Assembly (NCBI GenBank): GCA_910577445.1
Contig: CAJTMZ010000019.1
Location: forward strand, 1-43,244
Direction of reading: 5' to 3'
Length of the DNA stretch: 43,244 nt
Source of the DNA: an uncultured Lachnospiraceae bacterium
GTDB taxonomy: Bacteria > Bacillota > Clostridia > Lachnospirales > Lachnospiraceae
In this document: positions 25,766-35,500 of the stretch, piece after piece
How positions within the stretch are numbered: position 1 is the first letter of the stretch
Layout: every line of letters begins with the position of its first letter
The notes under the pieces: generated by a model
Database searches by the model: none
The model's input: the letters and a program-made list of their open reading frames with translations, nothing else
What the model was told of the DNA's origin: nothing
Translations under genes and position numbers: made by a program

Positions 25766-27088
25766 ATGAAACGAAAAGTAAAAGCAGGAAAAAGAAAGAA
25801 TGAAAGCTATGGAAACGGAATGCTTGTCGTTTTTCTGATTACGCTTTGTCTTGTGCTTTCCATTGGAGTGGCGGGACTCATTGCATATAAAATTCTGGAT
25901 GGAGATACGAAAGAGACATATCATGCACAGAAAGAGCCCTCGGCCGGGGAAGAAAAAGATGATTTACAACTGTTTCAGGAAAAAATACCAGACAGCAGCG
26001 GGGAGGAAAAGACCGGCGGAGCGGACGAAGCTGCAAAGGAAGCGCCGACGCCTGCGGGACGGTATGACGCCGAACTTGCCGACGAGGCGTACATGAAAGA
26101 AAACAGAATCATCCCCTGGGAGAGCAGCAGGGAGGATGAGGTGAGCTTTTGCTTTGCGGGAGACTTCCTTCTGGACGATGAGTATGCCATCATGGCAAAT
26201 CTGCTGAACAGGGGAGCGGTTATCGAAAACGGTATTTCCGAAGGATTGCTGGCGCATATGCGGGCGGCGGATATTATGGTAATCAATAACGAGTTTCCCT
26301 ATACCAACAGGGGAACCCCTACGGAAGAAAAAACGTTCACTTTCCGGGCGGATACGGATAAGGTTTCCCTCCTTCAGGACATGGGGGCGGATGTGGCGAT
26401 TCTTGCCAACAACCACATTTATGATTTCGGGGAGGTCGGACTTCTGGACACGCTGGAGACGCTGGAAAACGCGGGTATTCCGGGCGTGGGTGCAGGAAGA
26501 AATCTGGACGAAGCGTCGGCGCCCCTTTATTTTATCGTAAACGATATGAAAATCGCCCTTGCAGCCGCCACGCAGATAGAGAGACTGGAAAATCCCGACA
26601 CAAAGGGCGCTACGGCGGACAGTCCCGGGGTGTTCCGGTGCCTGGATGCGACAAAGCTTTATCAGGTGGTAGCCGAGGCAAAGGAAAAGAGCGATTTTGT
26701 GATTGTTTATATTCACTGGGGAACGGAAAACGTGGAGGAGCCGGACTGGCTGCAGCTCGACCAGGCGCCGAAGCTTAAGGAGGCCGGGGCGGATTTGATT
26801 ATCGGCGACCACACCCATTGCCTGCAGGGCATTGATTATTTCGGAGATACGCCGGTGATTTACAGTCTCGGGAATTTCTGGTTCAATTCAAAAACCATGG
26901 ATAGCTGCATGGTGCGCGTGACGATAGGACAGGACGGGATTAAAAGCTTTCAGTTTCTGCCGGCCATCCAGTCCGGCTGCCGGGTGGATTTGGCCTACGG
27001 GGAGGAGAAAACCCGGATACTGGAGCATATGCGGGAACTGTCCCCGAACGTCCGGATTGACGGGGAGGGATTCGTCTCTAAACCGTGA
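25766..27088 (+). CDS. CapA-family (PGA_cap) membrane-anchored protein
   Basis: ATG 25766 has GGAGG at 25753-25757 and gives 440 residues. A basic start is followed by one membrane segment (about 19-43, MLVVFLITLCLVLSIGVAGLIAY in two parts), then an acidic, low-complexity linker and a CapA/PgsA-type metallophosphoesterase-like domain. Typical pieces are CFAGDFLLDD, INNEFPYT, ILANNHIYDFGE, IVYIHWGTE and GDHTHCLQGI, which hold the expected metal-binding Asp, Glu, Asn and His residues. CapA proteins act at the outer membrane surface in poly-gamma-glutamate or other polymer synthesis, but many Lachnospiraceae copies stand alone with unknown substrate. Its place between rplA and rplJ is unusual. 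No CapB/CapC genes are nearby. Confidence 0.85.
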   Translation: MKRKVKAGKRKNESYGNGMLVVFLITLCLVLSIGVAGLIAYKILDGDTKETYHAQKEPSAGEEKDDLQLFQEKIPDSSGEEKTGGADEAAKEAPTPAGRYDAELADEAYMKENRIIPWESSREDEVSFCFAGDFLLDDEYAIMANLLNRGAVIENGISEGLLAHMRAADIMVINNEFPYTNRGTPTEEKTFTFRADTDKVSLLQDMGADVAILANNHIYDFGEVGLLDTLETLENAGIPGVGAGRNLDEASAPLYFIVNDMKIALAAATQIERLENPDTKGATADSPGVFRCLDATKLYQVVAEAKEKSDFVIVYIHWGTENVEEPDWLQLDQAPKLKEAGADLIIGDHTHCLQGIDYFGDTPVIYSLGNFWFNSKTMDSCMVRVTIGQDGIKSFQFLPAIQSGCRVDLAYGEEKTRILEHMRELSPNVRIDGEGFVSKP

Positions 27089-27098
27089 CAGATTTTAG

Positions 27099-27127
27099 TT
27101 GACACGGGCCTTATGGTGTGCTATTGT
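27099..27127 (+). promoter_or_regulatory. Promoter of rplJ-rplL
   Basis: TTGACA (27099-27104), a 17-base spacer and TATTGT (27122-27127) with TGc upstream form a strong promoter for the leader and rplJL. It starts 11 bases after the capA-like stop codon. Confidence 0.82.
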
Positions 27128-27139
27128 TAAAAAGGTTTT

Positions 27140-27250
27140 AACCGACCATGCCGAAGACAGCAGGTGCCTGTAAACAGGGCATAAATCCTGCCGAGGAGAA
27201 AAGTCTTAAAAAGCTTATTCTGCCTTTCCGTCTTTCGGAGAGGCTTTTTA
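27140..27250 (+). ncRNA. Ribosomal protein L10 leader with attenuator hairpin
   Basis: The 5' untranslated region of rplJ contains the conserved L10 leader core: CCGAAGACAGCAGGTGCC, a variable hairpin (GCCTGTAAACAGGGC), then AATCCTGCCGAGGAGAAAA. The family is known to bind the L10(L12) complex for feedback control. Just downstream GCCTTTCCG (27223-27231 region) pairs with CGGAGAGGC and is followed by TTTTTATT, an intrinsic terminator. The layout indicates control by premature termination. The exact 5' end is approximate. Confidence 0.88.
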
Positions 27251-27282
27251 TTCGGCACAAAATCTAATAGGAGGTAAAGAAA

Positions 27283-27861
27283 GTGGCAAAAGTGGAATTG
27301 AAACAGCCTATAGTTGATGAGATTTCTGCGAATATCAAAGACGCCCAGTCTGTGGTTTTGGTTGACTACAGAGGACTTACGGTAGAGCAGGATACCAGAC
27401 TTCGTAAGCAGCTTCGCGAGGAAGGCATCACCTACAAGGTGTACAAGAACACCATGATGAATTTTGCGTTCAAGGGAACCGACTGCGAAGCCCTTGCCCC
27501 TCATCTGGAAGGACCCAGCGCAATCGCGATTTCCAAGACGGACGCGACAGCTCCTGCAAGAATTCTGTGCAAATTTGCAAAGGAAGCAGACAAGCTGGAA
27601 GTGAAAGCCGGTATTATTGAAGGCGCGGTATACGACGCTGCCGGTATTGCCGAGATTGCAAAGATTCCGTCAAGAGAAGAATTGCTGTCCAGATTGCTTG
27701 GAAGCATGCAGTCACCTGTTGCGAACCTTGCGCGCGTATTGAACCAGATTGCGGAAAAAGGCGGCGCGGATGCATGCGAGGCGGCGCCCGCAGAGGAAGC
27801 GGCAGCCGAGGAGCCTGCAGCAGAAGCAGTACCCGCTGAGGAAGCGCCTGCAGCAGAGTAA
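27283..27861 (+). CDS. rplJ: 50S ribosomal protein L10
   Basis: The start is GTG 27283 after AGGAGGTAAAGAAA. The 192-residue product has the L10 core (AKVELKQPIVDEISANIKDAQSVVLVDYRGLTVEQ, given here in part; YKVYKNTMMNFAFKGT; LEGPSAIAIS) to about residue 165. It then carries an Ala/Glu/Pro-rich tail of about 27 residues not found in most L10 proteins. L10 anchors L7/L12 dimers on the ribosome, and the protein probably represses its own leader. Confidence 0.96.
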   Translation: MAKVELKQPIVDEISANIKDAQSVVLVDYRGLTVEQDTRLRKQLREEGITYKVYKNTMMNFAFKGTDCEALAPHLEGPSAIAISKTDATAPARILCKFAKEADKLEVKAGIIEGAVYDAAGIAEIAKIPSREELLSRLLGSMQSPVANLARVLNQIAEKGGADACEAAPAEEAAAEEPAAEAVPAEEAPAAE

Positions 27862-27956
27862 AGCAGTAATAAAATTATCAGGCACTTAAATGTGAAAGGA
27901 AGGCCCGGTTTAAGGCATCGGGCAGTCAGATTAAAAGTAAAATGGAGGAAATGAAA

Positions 27957-28331
27957 ATGGCAAAGTTATCCACACAGGAATTTATTGACGCTATCAAAGA
28001 GCTCACCGTATTAGAGTTAAATGACCTTGTAAAAGCCTGCGAAGAAGAGTTCGGCGTATCCGCAGCAGCAGGTGTTGTAGTTGCAGCAGCAGGCGGCGAA
28101 GCAGCGGCAGTAGAAGAGAAGACCGAGTTTGACGTAGAGCTGACAGAGGTTGGCCCTAACAAGGTTAAGGTTATCAAGGTTGTTCGTGAAGTAACCGGAC
28201 TTGGACTTAAGGAAGCAAAAGACCTTGTTGATTCCGCACCTAAGATGGTGAAGGAAGCTGCCAGCAAGGAAGAGGCAGACGACCTTAAGGCTAAACTGGA
28301 AGCTGAAGGCGCTAAGGTTACATTAAAGTAA
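27957..28331 (+). CDS. rplL: 50S ribosomal protein L7/L12
   Basis: The 124-residue protein has the N-terminal dimer helix (LSTQEFIDAIKELTVLELNDLV), an Ala-rich hinge, and the C-terminal domain with EKTEFDVELTEVGPNKVKVIK and GLGLKEAKDLVDSAPK. ATG 27957 is preferred over 27942 because GGAGGAAATGAAA lies between them. It recruits translation factors to the ribosome. A terminator follows at 28366. Confidence 0.97.
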   Translation: MAKLSTQEFIDAIKELTVLELNDLVKACEEEFGVSAAAGVVVAAAGGEAAAVEEKTEFDVELTEVGPNKVKVIKVVREVTGLGLKEAKDLVDSAPKMVKEAASKEEADDLKAKLEAEGAKVTLK

Positions 28332-28365
28332 TCGGGGATTCCGGTTCATTATGAAGGATAAAGAA

Positions 28366-28400
28366 GGCTGTGTACGGCATTGACGTACACGGCCTTTTTT
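28366..28400 (+). terminator. Intrinsic terminator after rplL
   Basis: GGCTGTGTACG (28366-28376) pairs with CGTACACGGCC (28384-28394), with one G-U pair, and is followed by six T. It separates rplJL from the rpoB promoter. Confidence 0.92.
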
Positions 28401-28461
28401 GCAGGGAACAAAAGCATATATTATACGGAAAAAAGCAAGACAAAATATGGAAAAATTTTTG

Positions 28462-28490
28462 TTGACTCATTTTCAGATTTGTGGTAGACT
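28462..28490 (+). promoter_or_regulatory. Promoter of rpoB-rpoC
   Basis: TTGACT (28462-28467), a 17-base spacer and TAGACT (28485-28490) with an extended TGg. It lies between the rplL terminator and rpoB, so the polymerase genes have their own start. Confidence 0.8.
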
Positions 28491-28571
28491 GGAAAATGCA
28501 CTATTGTGGTATGGTAGGCTTACTACCACCATGAAACTGCCTAATCATATTAAGAACGGGGTGAATAGTCA

Positions 28572-31500
28572 ATGGAAAAGAACAGAATACGTCCTATTGC
28601 TACGGGCAAGAGCATGCGTATGAGTTATTCACGACAAAAAGAGGTTCTGGGAGTGCCAAACCTGATTGAAGTCCAGAAGGATTCCTATAAGTGGTTCCTT
28701 GATGAAGGACTGAAAGAGGTGTTTGACGACATTTCTCCGATTGCAGACTATAGCGGGCATTTAAGCCTGGAGTTTGTGGATTTTGAGCTTTGTGAAGACG
28801 ATGTGAAGTATTCTATCGAAAAATGCAAAGAGAGAGATGCCACATATGCAGCTCCTTTAAAGGTCAGGGTTCGTCTTTATAATAAAGAAAAAGAAGAAAT
28901 CAGCGAACATGAGATTTTTATGGGCGACCTTCCTCTGATGACGGAGACCGGAACATTTGTCATCAACGGCGCGGAACGTGTTATTGTCAGTCAGCTTGTT
29001 CGTTCTCCCGGTATTTATTATGCGATAAGCCATGATAAAATCGGTAAACGGCTGTTCTCGGCTACGGTGATTCCCAACCGTGGAGCGTGGCTGGAGTACG
29101 AGACGGATTCGAACGACATTTTTTATGTGCGTGTTGACAGAACGAGAAAAGTGCCAATTACTGTTCTCATAAGAGCGCTTGGCGTAGGTACCAATGATGA
29201 AATCAGAGAGCTGTTCGGCGATGAACCCAAGATAGAAGCAAGCTTTTCCAAAGACGTTTCCACAAATTATCAGGAAGGTCTTTTAGAGTTGTACAAAAAA
29301 ATCCGTCCTGGTGAGCCCCTTAGCGTTGAGAGTGCGGAAAGCCTTATTAACGCCATGTTTTTTGACCCCAGAAGATATGATTTGGCGAAGGTGGGAAGAT
29401 ATAAATTCAACAAAAAGCTGGCGTTCCGCAACAGGATAAGACATCAGATTCTTGCGGAAGACGTGGTGGATACCTTAACAGGCGAAATTCTTGCAGAAAA
29501 GGGAACGAAAGTGAGCGCAGAGCTTGCCGATGAAATTCAGAACGCGGCCGTTCCTTATGTATATATTCAGACAGAGGAGAGAAACGTAAAGATTCTTTCC
29601 AATATGATGGTGGAGCTTACCAGCTTCGTTGACTGCAATCCCAGAGAACTTGGCATTACGGAGCATGTTTATTATCCGGTTCTAGCGCAGATTCTCGAGG
29701 AGTTCGGAGAGGACGCGGAAGGGCTTGCGGAGGCCATCCGGAAAAATGTCCATGAGCTGATTCCCAAGCATGTTACCAAGGAGGATATCCTTGCATCCAT
29801 CAACTACAATATCCATCTTGAGTACGGAATCGGCAACGACGACGATATCGACCACTTAGGGAACAGACGTATCCGTTCCGTAGGCGAACTTTTACAGAAT
29901 CAGTACAGAATCGGTCTTTCCAGACTGGAGAGAGTGGTTCGTGAGAGAATGACCACACACGACGCGGAGGAGATATCCCCTCAGGTGCTGATTAACATTA
30001 AGCCGGTTCAGGCTGCGGTGAAGGAGTTCTTCGGTTCTTCCCAGCTTTCGCAGTTTATGGACCAGAACAATCCTTTAGGCGAGCTGACGCACAAGAGACG
30101 TCTTTCCGCCCTTGGCCCCGGCGGTCTTTCCAGGGACCGTGCCGGATTTGAGGTCCGTGACGTACATTATTCCCACTACGGAAGAATGTGCCCCATTGAG
30201 ACGCCTGAAGGACCCAACATCGGATTGATTAACTCTCTTGCATCCTATGCGAGAATCAACGAATACGGTTTTGTGGAAGCCCCTTACCGTAAGATAGACA
30301 AGACCGACCGCTTCAACCCCAGAGTTACGGAAGAAGTGGTTTACATGACGGCGGACGAGGAAGACAATTATCACGTAGCGCAGGCAAACGAGGCTCTCGA
30401 CGCGGAAGGACATTTTGTCCGCAACACGGTGTCAGGCCGTTATAAGGAGGAAACCTCCGAGTATCCCAAGGCCATGTTTGACTACATGGACGTGTCTCCT
30501 AAAATGGTATTTTCCGTGGCGACAGCGCTCATTCCTTTCCTGGAAAACGACGACGCCAACCGCGCGCTGATGGGTTCCAACATGCAGCGTCAGGCGGTGC
30601 CCCTTCTGACGACGGAGGCGCCTGTGGTAGGTACCGGTATGGAGCCGAAGGCGGCCGTTGACTCGGGCGTATGCGTGGTTGCCAGAAAGAGCGGAGTTAT
30701 TGATTACGTGTCCTCCGCGCTGATTAAGATGACCTGTGACGACGGGGAAAAGGCGGAATTCCGTCTGACCAAGTTTTCACGAAGCAACCAGTCCAACTGC
30801 TACAACCAGAAGCCCATCGTAAACAAGGGCGAGCATGTGGAAGCGGGACAGGTGATTGCGGACGGCCCGTCAACCGCCAACGGCGAGCTGGCGCTGGGCA
30901 AGAATCCGCTGATTGGATTTATGACCTGGGAAGGCTATAATTACGAGGACGCGGTTCTCTTAAGCGAAAGACTGGTGCAGGAGGATGTTTATACTTCCGT
31001 GCACATTGAAGAATATGAGGCGGAAGCCAGAGATACCAAGCTGGGACCGGAGGAGATTACGCGGGACGTTCCCGGCGTAGGCGACGACGCCTTAAAGGAT
31101 TTGGACGAGAGAGGGATTATCCGTATCGGCGCGGAGGTGCGTGCCGGAGATATTCTGGTGGGCAAGGTTACTCCCAAGGGAGAGACGGAGCTGACCGCGG
31201 AAGAGAGACTTCTTCGCGCCATCTTCGGCGAGAAGGCAAGAGAGGTGAGGGATACCTCCCTTAAGGTTCCCCACGGCGAATACGGAATCATTGTAGACGC
31301 CAAGGTATTTACCCGTGAAAACGGCGACGAGCTTTCGCCGGGCGTCAATCAGGCTGTACGTATTTATATCGCGCAGAAAAGAAAAATTTCCGTTGGCGAT
31401 AAGATGGCGGGCCGCCACGGCAACAAGGGTGTTGTTTCCCGTGTGCTTCCGGTGGAGGATATGCCTTATCTGCCCAACGGCCGGCCCCTTGATATCGTAC

Positions 31501-32441
31501 TTAACCCCCTTGGCGTGCCTTCCCGTATGAACATTGGACAGGTACTGGAAATCCATCTGTCGCTGGCCGCAAGGGCACTTGGCTTTAACGTGGCGACGCC
31601 TGTATTTGACGGCGCAAACGAAGACGATATCATGGACACCTTAGACCTTGCAAACGATTACGTAAATTTAGGATGGGAAGAGTTCGAGGCAAAGCATAAA
31701 GCGGATTTGCTTCCCGAAGTGATGGATTATTTATATAAGAACCGGGACCACAGGGAAGTGTGGAAAAACGTTCCGATTTCCAGGGACGGAAAGGTAAGGC
31801 TCCGGGACGGAAGAACAGGCGAGTATTTCGACAGCCCTGTTACCATAGGGCACATGCATTATCTGAAGCTCCATCATTTGGTGGACGATAAGATTCATGC
31901 CCGTTCCACAGGCCCTTACTCTCTGGTAACGCAGCAGCCCCTCGGCGGAAAGGCGCAGTTCGGCGGACAGCGTTTCGGAGAGATGGAGGTTTGGGCGCTG
32001 GAAGCTTACGGCGCGTCCTATACCCTGCAGGAAATCCTTACCGTGAAGTCCGACGACGTTGTGGGCCGTGTGAAGACCTACGAAGCAATTATCAAGGGCG
32101 ATAATATTCCTGAGCCGGGCATCCCCGAGTCCTTTAAGGTGCTTCTCAAAGAACTGCAGTCCCTTGGACTTGACGTGAGAGTGCTCCGGGAGGACAACAC
32201 CGAGGTTGAAATCATGGAGACCATCGATTACGGCGATACGGATTACCGTTACGAAATCGAGGGCGAAGAGAGAAACTACGATTATGATAAGAGTTCTTTC
32301 AGTTCCATGGGCTATCAGCAGCAGGAATTTGACGAAGACAGCGGCGAGCTTGTAAGCGCGGATGATGAAGAGGAAGAGCTGGACGACGACTTTGAGGAGG
32401 AGTTTGAAGAGGCTTTGGATGTCGATTCATTTGATGAGTAG
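28572..32441 (+). CDS. rpoB: DNA-directed RNA polymerase subunit beta
   Basis: The 1289-residue protein has all core regions, including the rifampicin pocket SSQLSQFMDQNNPLGELTHK followed by RRLSALGPGG. The residues equivalent to E. coli D516, H526 and S531 are wild type, predicting rifampicin sensitivity. GDKMAGRHGNKG and the C-terminal clamp part (GEMEVWALEAYGA) are intact. The last ~60 residues form a strongly acidic tail (DDEEEELDDDFEEEFEEAL) beyond the usual end. ATG 28572 follows GGGGTGAATAGTCA. It forms the catalytic core with beta'. Confidence 0.98.
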   Translation: MEKNRIRPIATGKSMRMSYSRQKEVLGVPNLIEVQKDSYKWFLDEGLKEVFDDISPIADYSGHLSLEFVDFELCEDDVKYSIEKCKERDATYAAPLKVRVRLYNKEKEEISEHEIFMGDLPLMTETGTFVINGAERVIVSQLVRSPGIYYAISHDKIGKRLFSATVIPNRGAWLEYETDSNDIFYVRVDRTRKVPITVLIRALGVGTNDEIRELFGDEPKIEASFSKDVSTNYQEGLLELYKKIRPGEPLSVESAESLINAMFFDPRRYDLAKVGRYKFNKKLAFRNRIRHQILAEDVVDTLTGEILAEKGTKVSAELADEIQNAAVPYVYIQTEERNVKILSNMMVELTSFVDCNPRELGITEHVYYPVLAQILEEFGEDAEGLAEAIRKNVHELIPKHVTKEDILASINYNIHLEYGIGNDDDIDHLGNRRIRSVGELLQNQYRIGLSRLERVVRERMTTHDAEEISPQVLINIKPVQAAVKEFFGSSQLSQFMDQNNPLGELTHKRRLSALGPGGLSRDRAGFEVRDVHYSHYGRMCPIETPEGPNIGLINSLASYARINEYGFVEAPYRKIDKTDRFNPRVTEEVVYMTADEEDNYHVAQANEALDAEGHFVRNTVSGRYKEETSEYPKAMFDYMDVSPKMVFSVATALIPFLENDDANRALMGSNMQRQAVPLLTTEAPVVGTGMEPKAAVDSGVCVVARKSGVIDYVSSALIKMTCDDGEKAEFRLTKFSRSNQSNCYNQKPIVNKGEHVEAGQVIADGPSTANGELALGKNPLIGFMTWEGYNYEDAVLLSERLVQEDVYTSVHIEEYEAEARDTKLGPEEITRDVPGVGDDALKDLDERGIIRIGAEVRAGDILVGKVTPKGETELTAEERLLRAIFGEKAREVRDTSLKVPHGEYGIIVDAKVFTRENGDELSPGVNQAVRIYIAQKRKISVGDKMAGRHGNKGVVSRVLPVEDMPYLPNGRPLDIVLNPLGVPSRMNIGQVLEIHLSLAARALGFNVATPVFDGANEDDIMDTLDLANDYVNLGWEEFEAKHKADLLPEVMDYLYKNRDHREVWKNVPISRDGKVRLRDGRTGEYFDSPVTIGHMHYLKLHHLVDDKIHARSTGPYSLVTQQPLGGKAQFGGQRFGEMEVWALEAYGASYTLQEILTVKSDDVVGRVKTYEAIIKGDNIPEPGIPESFKVLLKELQSLGLDVRVLREDNTEVEIMETIDYGDTDYRYEIEGEERNYDYDKSSFSSMGYQQQEFDEDSGELVSADDEEEELDDDFEEEFEEALDVDSFDE

Positions 32442-32518
32442 GTTATGAGCGTAGTCATAAGGGAACGGCAAAAGGCGCTGTTCCGGCATGACAAGGCAGG
32501 AAAGGAGCATGGATAGCG

Positions 32519-35500
32519 ATGTCAGAAACAAAGCAAGAAGTGTATCAGCCAATGACGTTTGACGCCATAAGAATTGGTCTGGCGTCACCTGAGAAGGTGA
32601 GGGAATGGTCAAGAGGCGAGGTTTTAAAGCCTGAAACCATTAATTACAGAACCTTAAAGCCTGAAAAGGACGGCCTGTTCTGTGAGAAAATTTTCGGACC
32701 CAGCAAAGACTGGGAGTGTCATTGCGGTAAATATAAGAAAATCAGATATAAGGGCGTTGTCTGCGACCGCTGCGGCGTTGAAGTGACGAAGGCAAGCGTA
32801 CGCCGGGAGCGCATGGGCCATATCGAGCTCGCGGCTCCAGTATCCCATATCTGGTATTTTAAGGGAATCCCCAGCCGTATGGGACTTATCCTGGATTTGT
32901 CCCCCAGGATTCTTGAAAAAGTATTGTATTTTGCTTCCTATATTGTGCTTGATAAGGGTGAAACCGATTTGGAGTATAAGCAGGTTTTATCCGAAAAGGA
33001 ATATCAGAGCGCAAGAGAAACATGGGGCAGCAGATTCCGCGTGGGTATGGGCGCGGAATCCATCAAAGAGCTGCTTTCGGCTATTGACCTGGAGACAGAG
33101 GCGGATGAACTGAAAACCGGCTTGAAGGAATCCACGGGCCAGAAGAGGGCAAGGATTATTAAGAGGCTTGAGGTGGTGGAGGCTTTCCGGGAATCCGGAA
33201 ACGACCCGGCATGGATGATTATGGACGCCATTCCGGTGATTCCCCCCGACCTTCGTCCTATGGTTCAGCTAGACGGCGGCCGTTTTGCAACCTCTGATTT
33301 GAACGATTTATATAGAAGAATTATCAACCGTAACAACAGATTAAAACGGCTTCTTGAGCTGGGCGCTCCCGATATCATTGTCAGGAACGAGAAGAGAATG
33401 CTTCAGGAGGCGGTTGACGCGCTGATTGACAACGGAAGAAGAGGAAGACCCGTGACGGGCCCCGGAAACAGGGCTTTGAAATCCTTATCAGACATGCTTA
33501 AGGGTAAGTCGGGACGTTTCCGTCAGAACCTGTTGGGCAAGCGTGTTGACTACTCGGGACGTTCCGTTATCGTGGTGGGACCGGAGCTTAAGATTTATCA
33601 GTGCGGTCTTCCCAAGGAAATGGCAATCGAGCTGTTCAAGCCTTTTGTTATGAAGGAGCTTGTGACCAGGGGAATTTCCCAGAACATCAAGAACGCCAAG
33701 AAGCTGGTAGAGCGGCTTGACACCCAGGTATGGGATGTGCTGGAGGAGGTTATCAAAGAGCATCCTGTTATGCTAAACCGTGCTCCTACGCTCCACAGGC
33801 TTGGTATTCAGGCATTTGAGCCGATTCTGGTAGAAGGCAAGGCCATTAAGCTGCATCCCCTTGTATGTACCGCTTTTAACGCCGACTTTGACGGCGACCA
33901 GATGGCCGTGCATCTTCCTCTTTCGGTGGAAGCGCAGGCGGAGTGCCGTTTCCTGCTCCTTTCGCCCAACAACCTGTTAAAGCCCTCCGACGGCGGGCCG
34001 GTTGCCGTTCCTTCACAGGATATGGTGCTTGGCATTTACTATATGACCCAGGAAAGAGAAGGGGCTGTAGGCGAGGGCAAGTATTACAAGAGCGTAAACG
34101 AGGCGATTCTTGCTTACGAGAACGGAGCCTGTACCCTTCATTCCCGCATCAAGGTGCGGGTAACCAAAAAGAACGCAGAGGGAGAAAAGATATCCGGTAT
34201 TGTGGAATCCACGCTGGGCCGTTTCCTCTTTAACGAGATTCTTCCCCAGGATTTGGGATATGTTGACAGAAGCAGGCCGGAAAACTTCCTTCTTCCCGAA
34301 GTGGATTTCCATGTGGGCAAAAAGCAGTTAAAGCAGATTCTTGAAAAAGTAATCAACATTCACGGAGCTTCGGTGACAGCCGAGGTGCTGGATTTGATTA
34401 AGTCCACAGGATACAAATACTCCACAAGGGCGGCAATGACCGTTTCCATTTCCGATATGACGGTGCCTGCCCAGAAGCCGGAAATGCTCAACGAGGCGCA
34501 GGCAACGGTAGACAGGATTTCCCAGAACTACCGCCGCGGCCTTATCACCGAGGAAGAAAGATACCGCGCAGTTGTGGAAACCTGGAATGAAACGGATAAG
34601 AAGCTGACAGACGTTCTGCTGGCAGGACTTGATAAATACAATAACATTTATATGATGGCGGACTCAGGCGCCCGTGGTTCCAACCAGCAGATTAAACAGT
34701 TGGCCGGTATGCGTGGACTGATGGCGGATACCACAGGACGTACCATCGAGCTGCCCATTAAATCCAATTTCCGTGAGGGACTTGACGTACTGGAGTACTT
34801 TATGTCCGCCCACGGCGCGCGTAAGGGACTTTCCGATACCGCGCTTCGTACAGCCGACTCGGGATACCTTACAAGGCGTATGGTTGACGTTTCGCAGGAA
34901 CTGATTATCCGCGAGGTTGACTGTATGGAAGGCCGGGAGGAAATTCCGGGCATGTGGGTTTCCGCCTTTATGGACGGAAAGGAAACCATCGAGAGCTTAA
35001 AGGACAGAATCACAGGGCGTTATGCCTGCGAAGACGTTACGGACGGCGAAGGAAATGTACTGGTGAAAAAGAACCACATGATTACGCCAAGCCGCGCCGC
35101 AAAAATATTGAGCGTGGGCGTGAATGAAAAGGGTGAGCCCGTTGACAAGGTAAAAATACGTACCATTCTCACCTGCCGCTCCCACATCGGAATCTGCTCC
35201 AAGTGCTACGGCGCGAACATGGCAACCGGCGAGGCGGTGCAGGTCGGCGAGGCGGTCGGCATTATCGCCGCGCAGTCCATCGGCGAGCCCGGTACACAGC
35301 TTACCATGCGTACCTTCCACTCCGGCGGCGTTGCGGGTGACGATATCACACAGGGTCTTCCCCGTGTAGAGGAGCTTTTTGAGGCGAGAAAACCCAAAGG
35401 ACTTGCCATCATCGCGGAATTTGGAGGTATCGCGGCCATTAAGGATACCAAGAAGAAACGCGAGATTATCATTACAAACAATGAGACCGGGGAATCCAAG

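Noticed and set aside
32442..32518. Hairpins between rpoB and rpoC as terminators
   Set aside because: TTATGA/TCATAA and GGAACGGC/GCTGTTCC can pair but no T-run follows, and rpoBC are expected to be co-transcribed.
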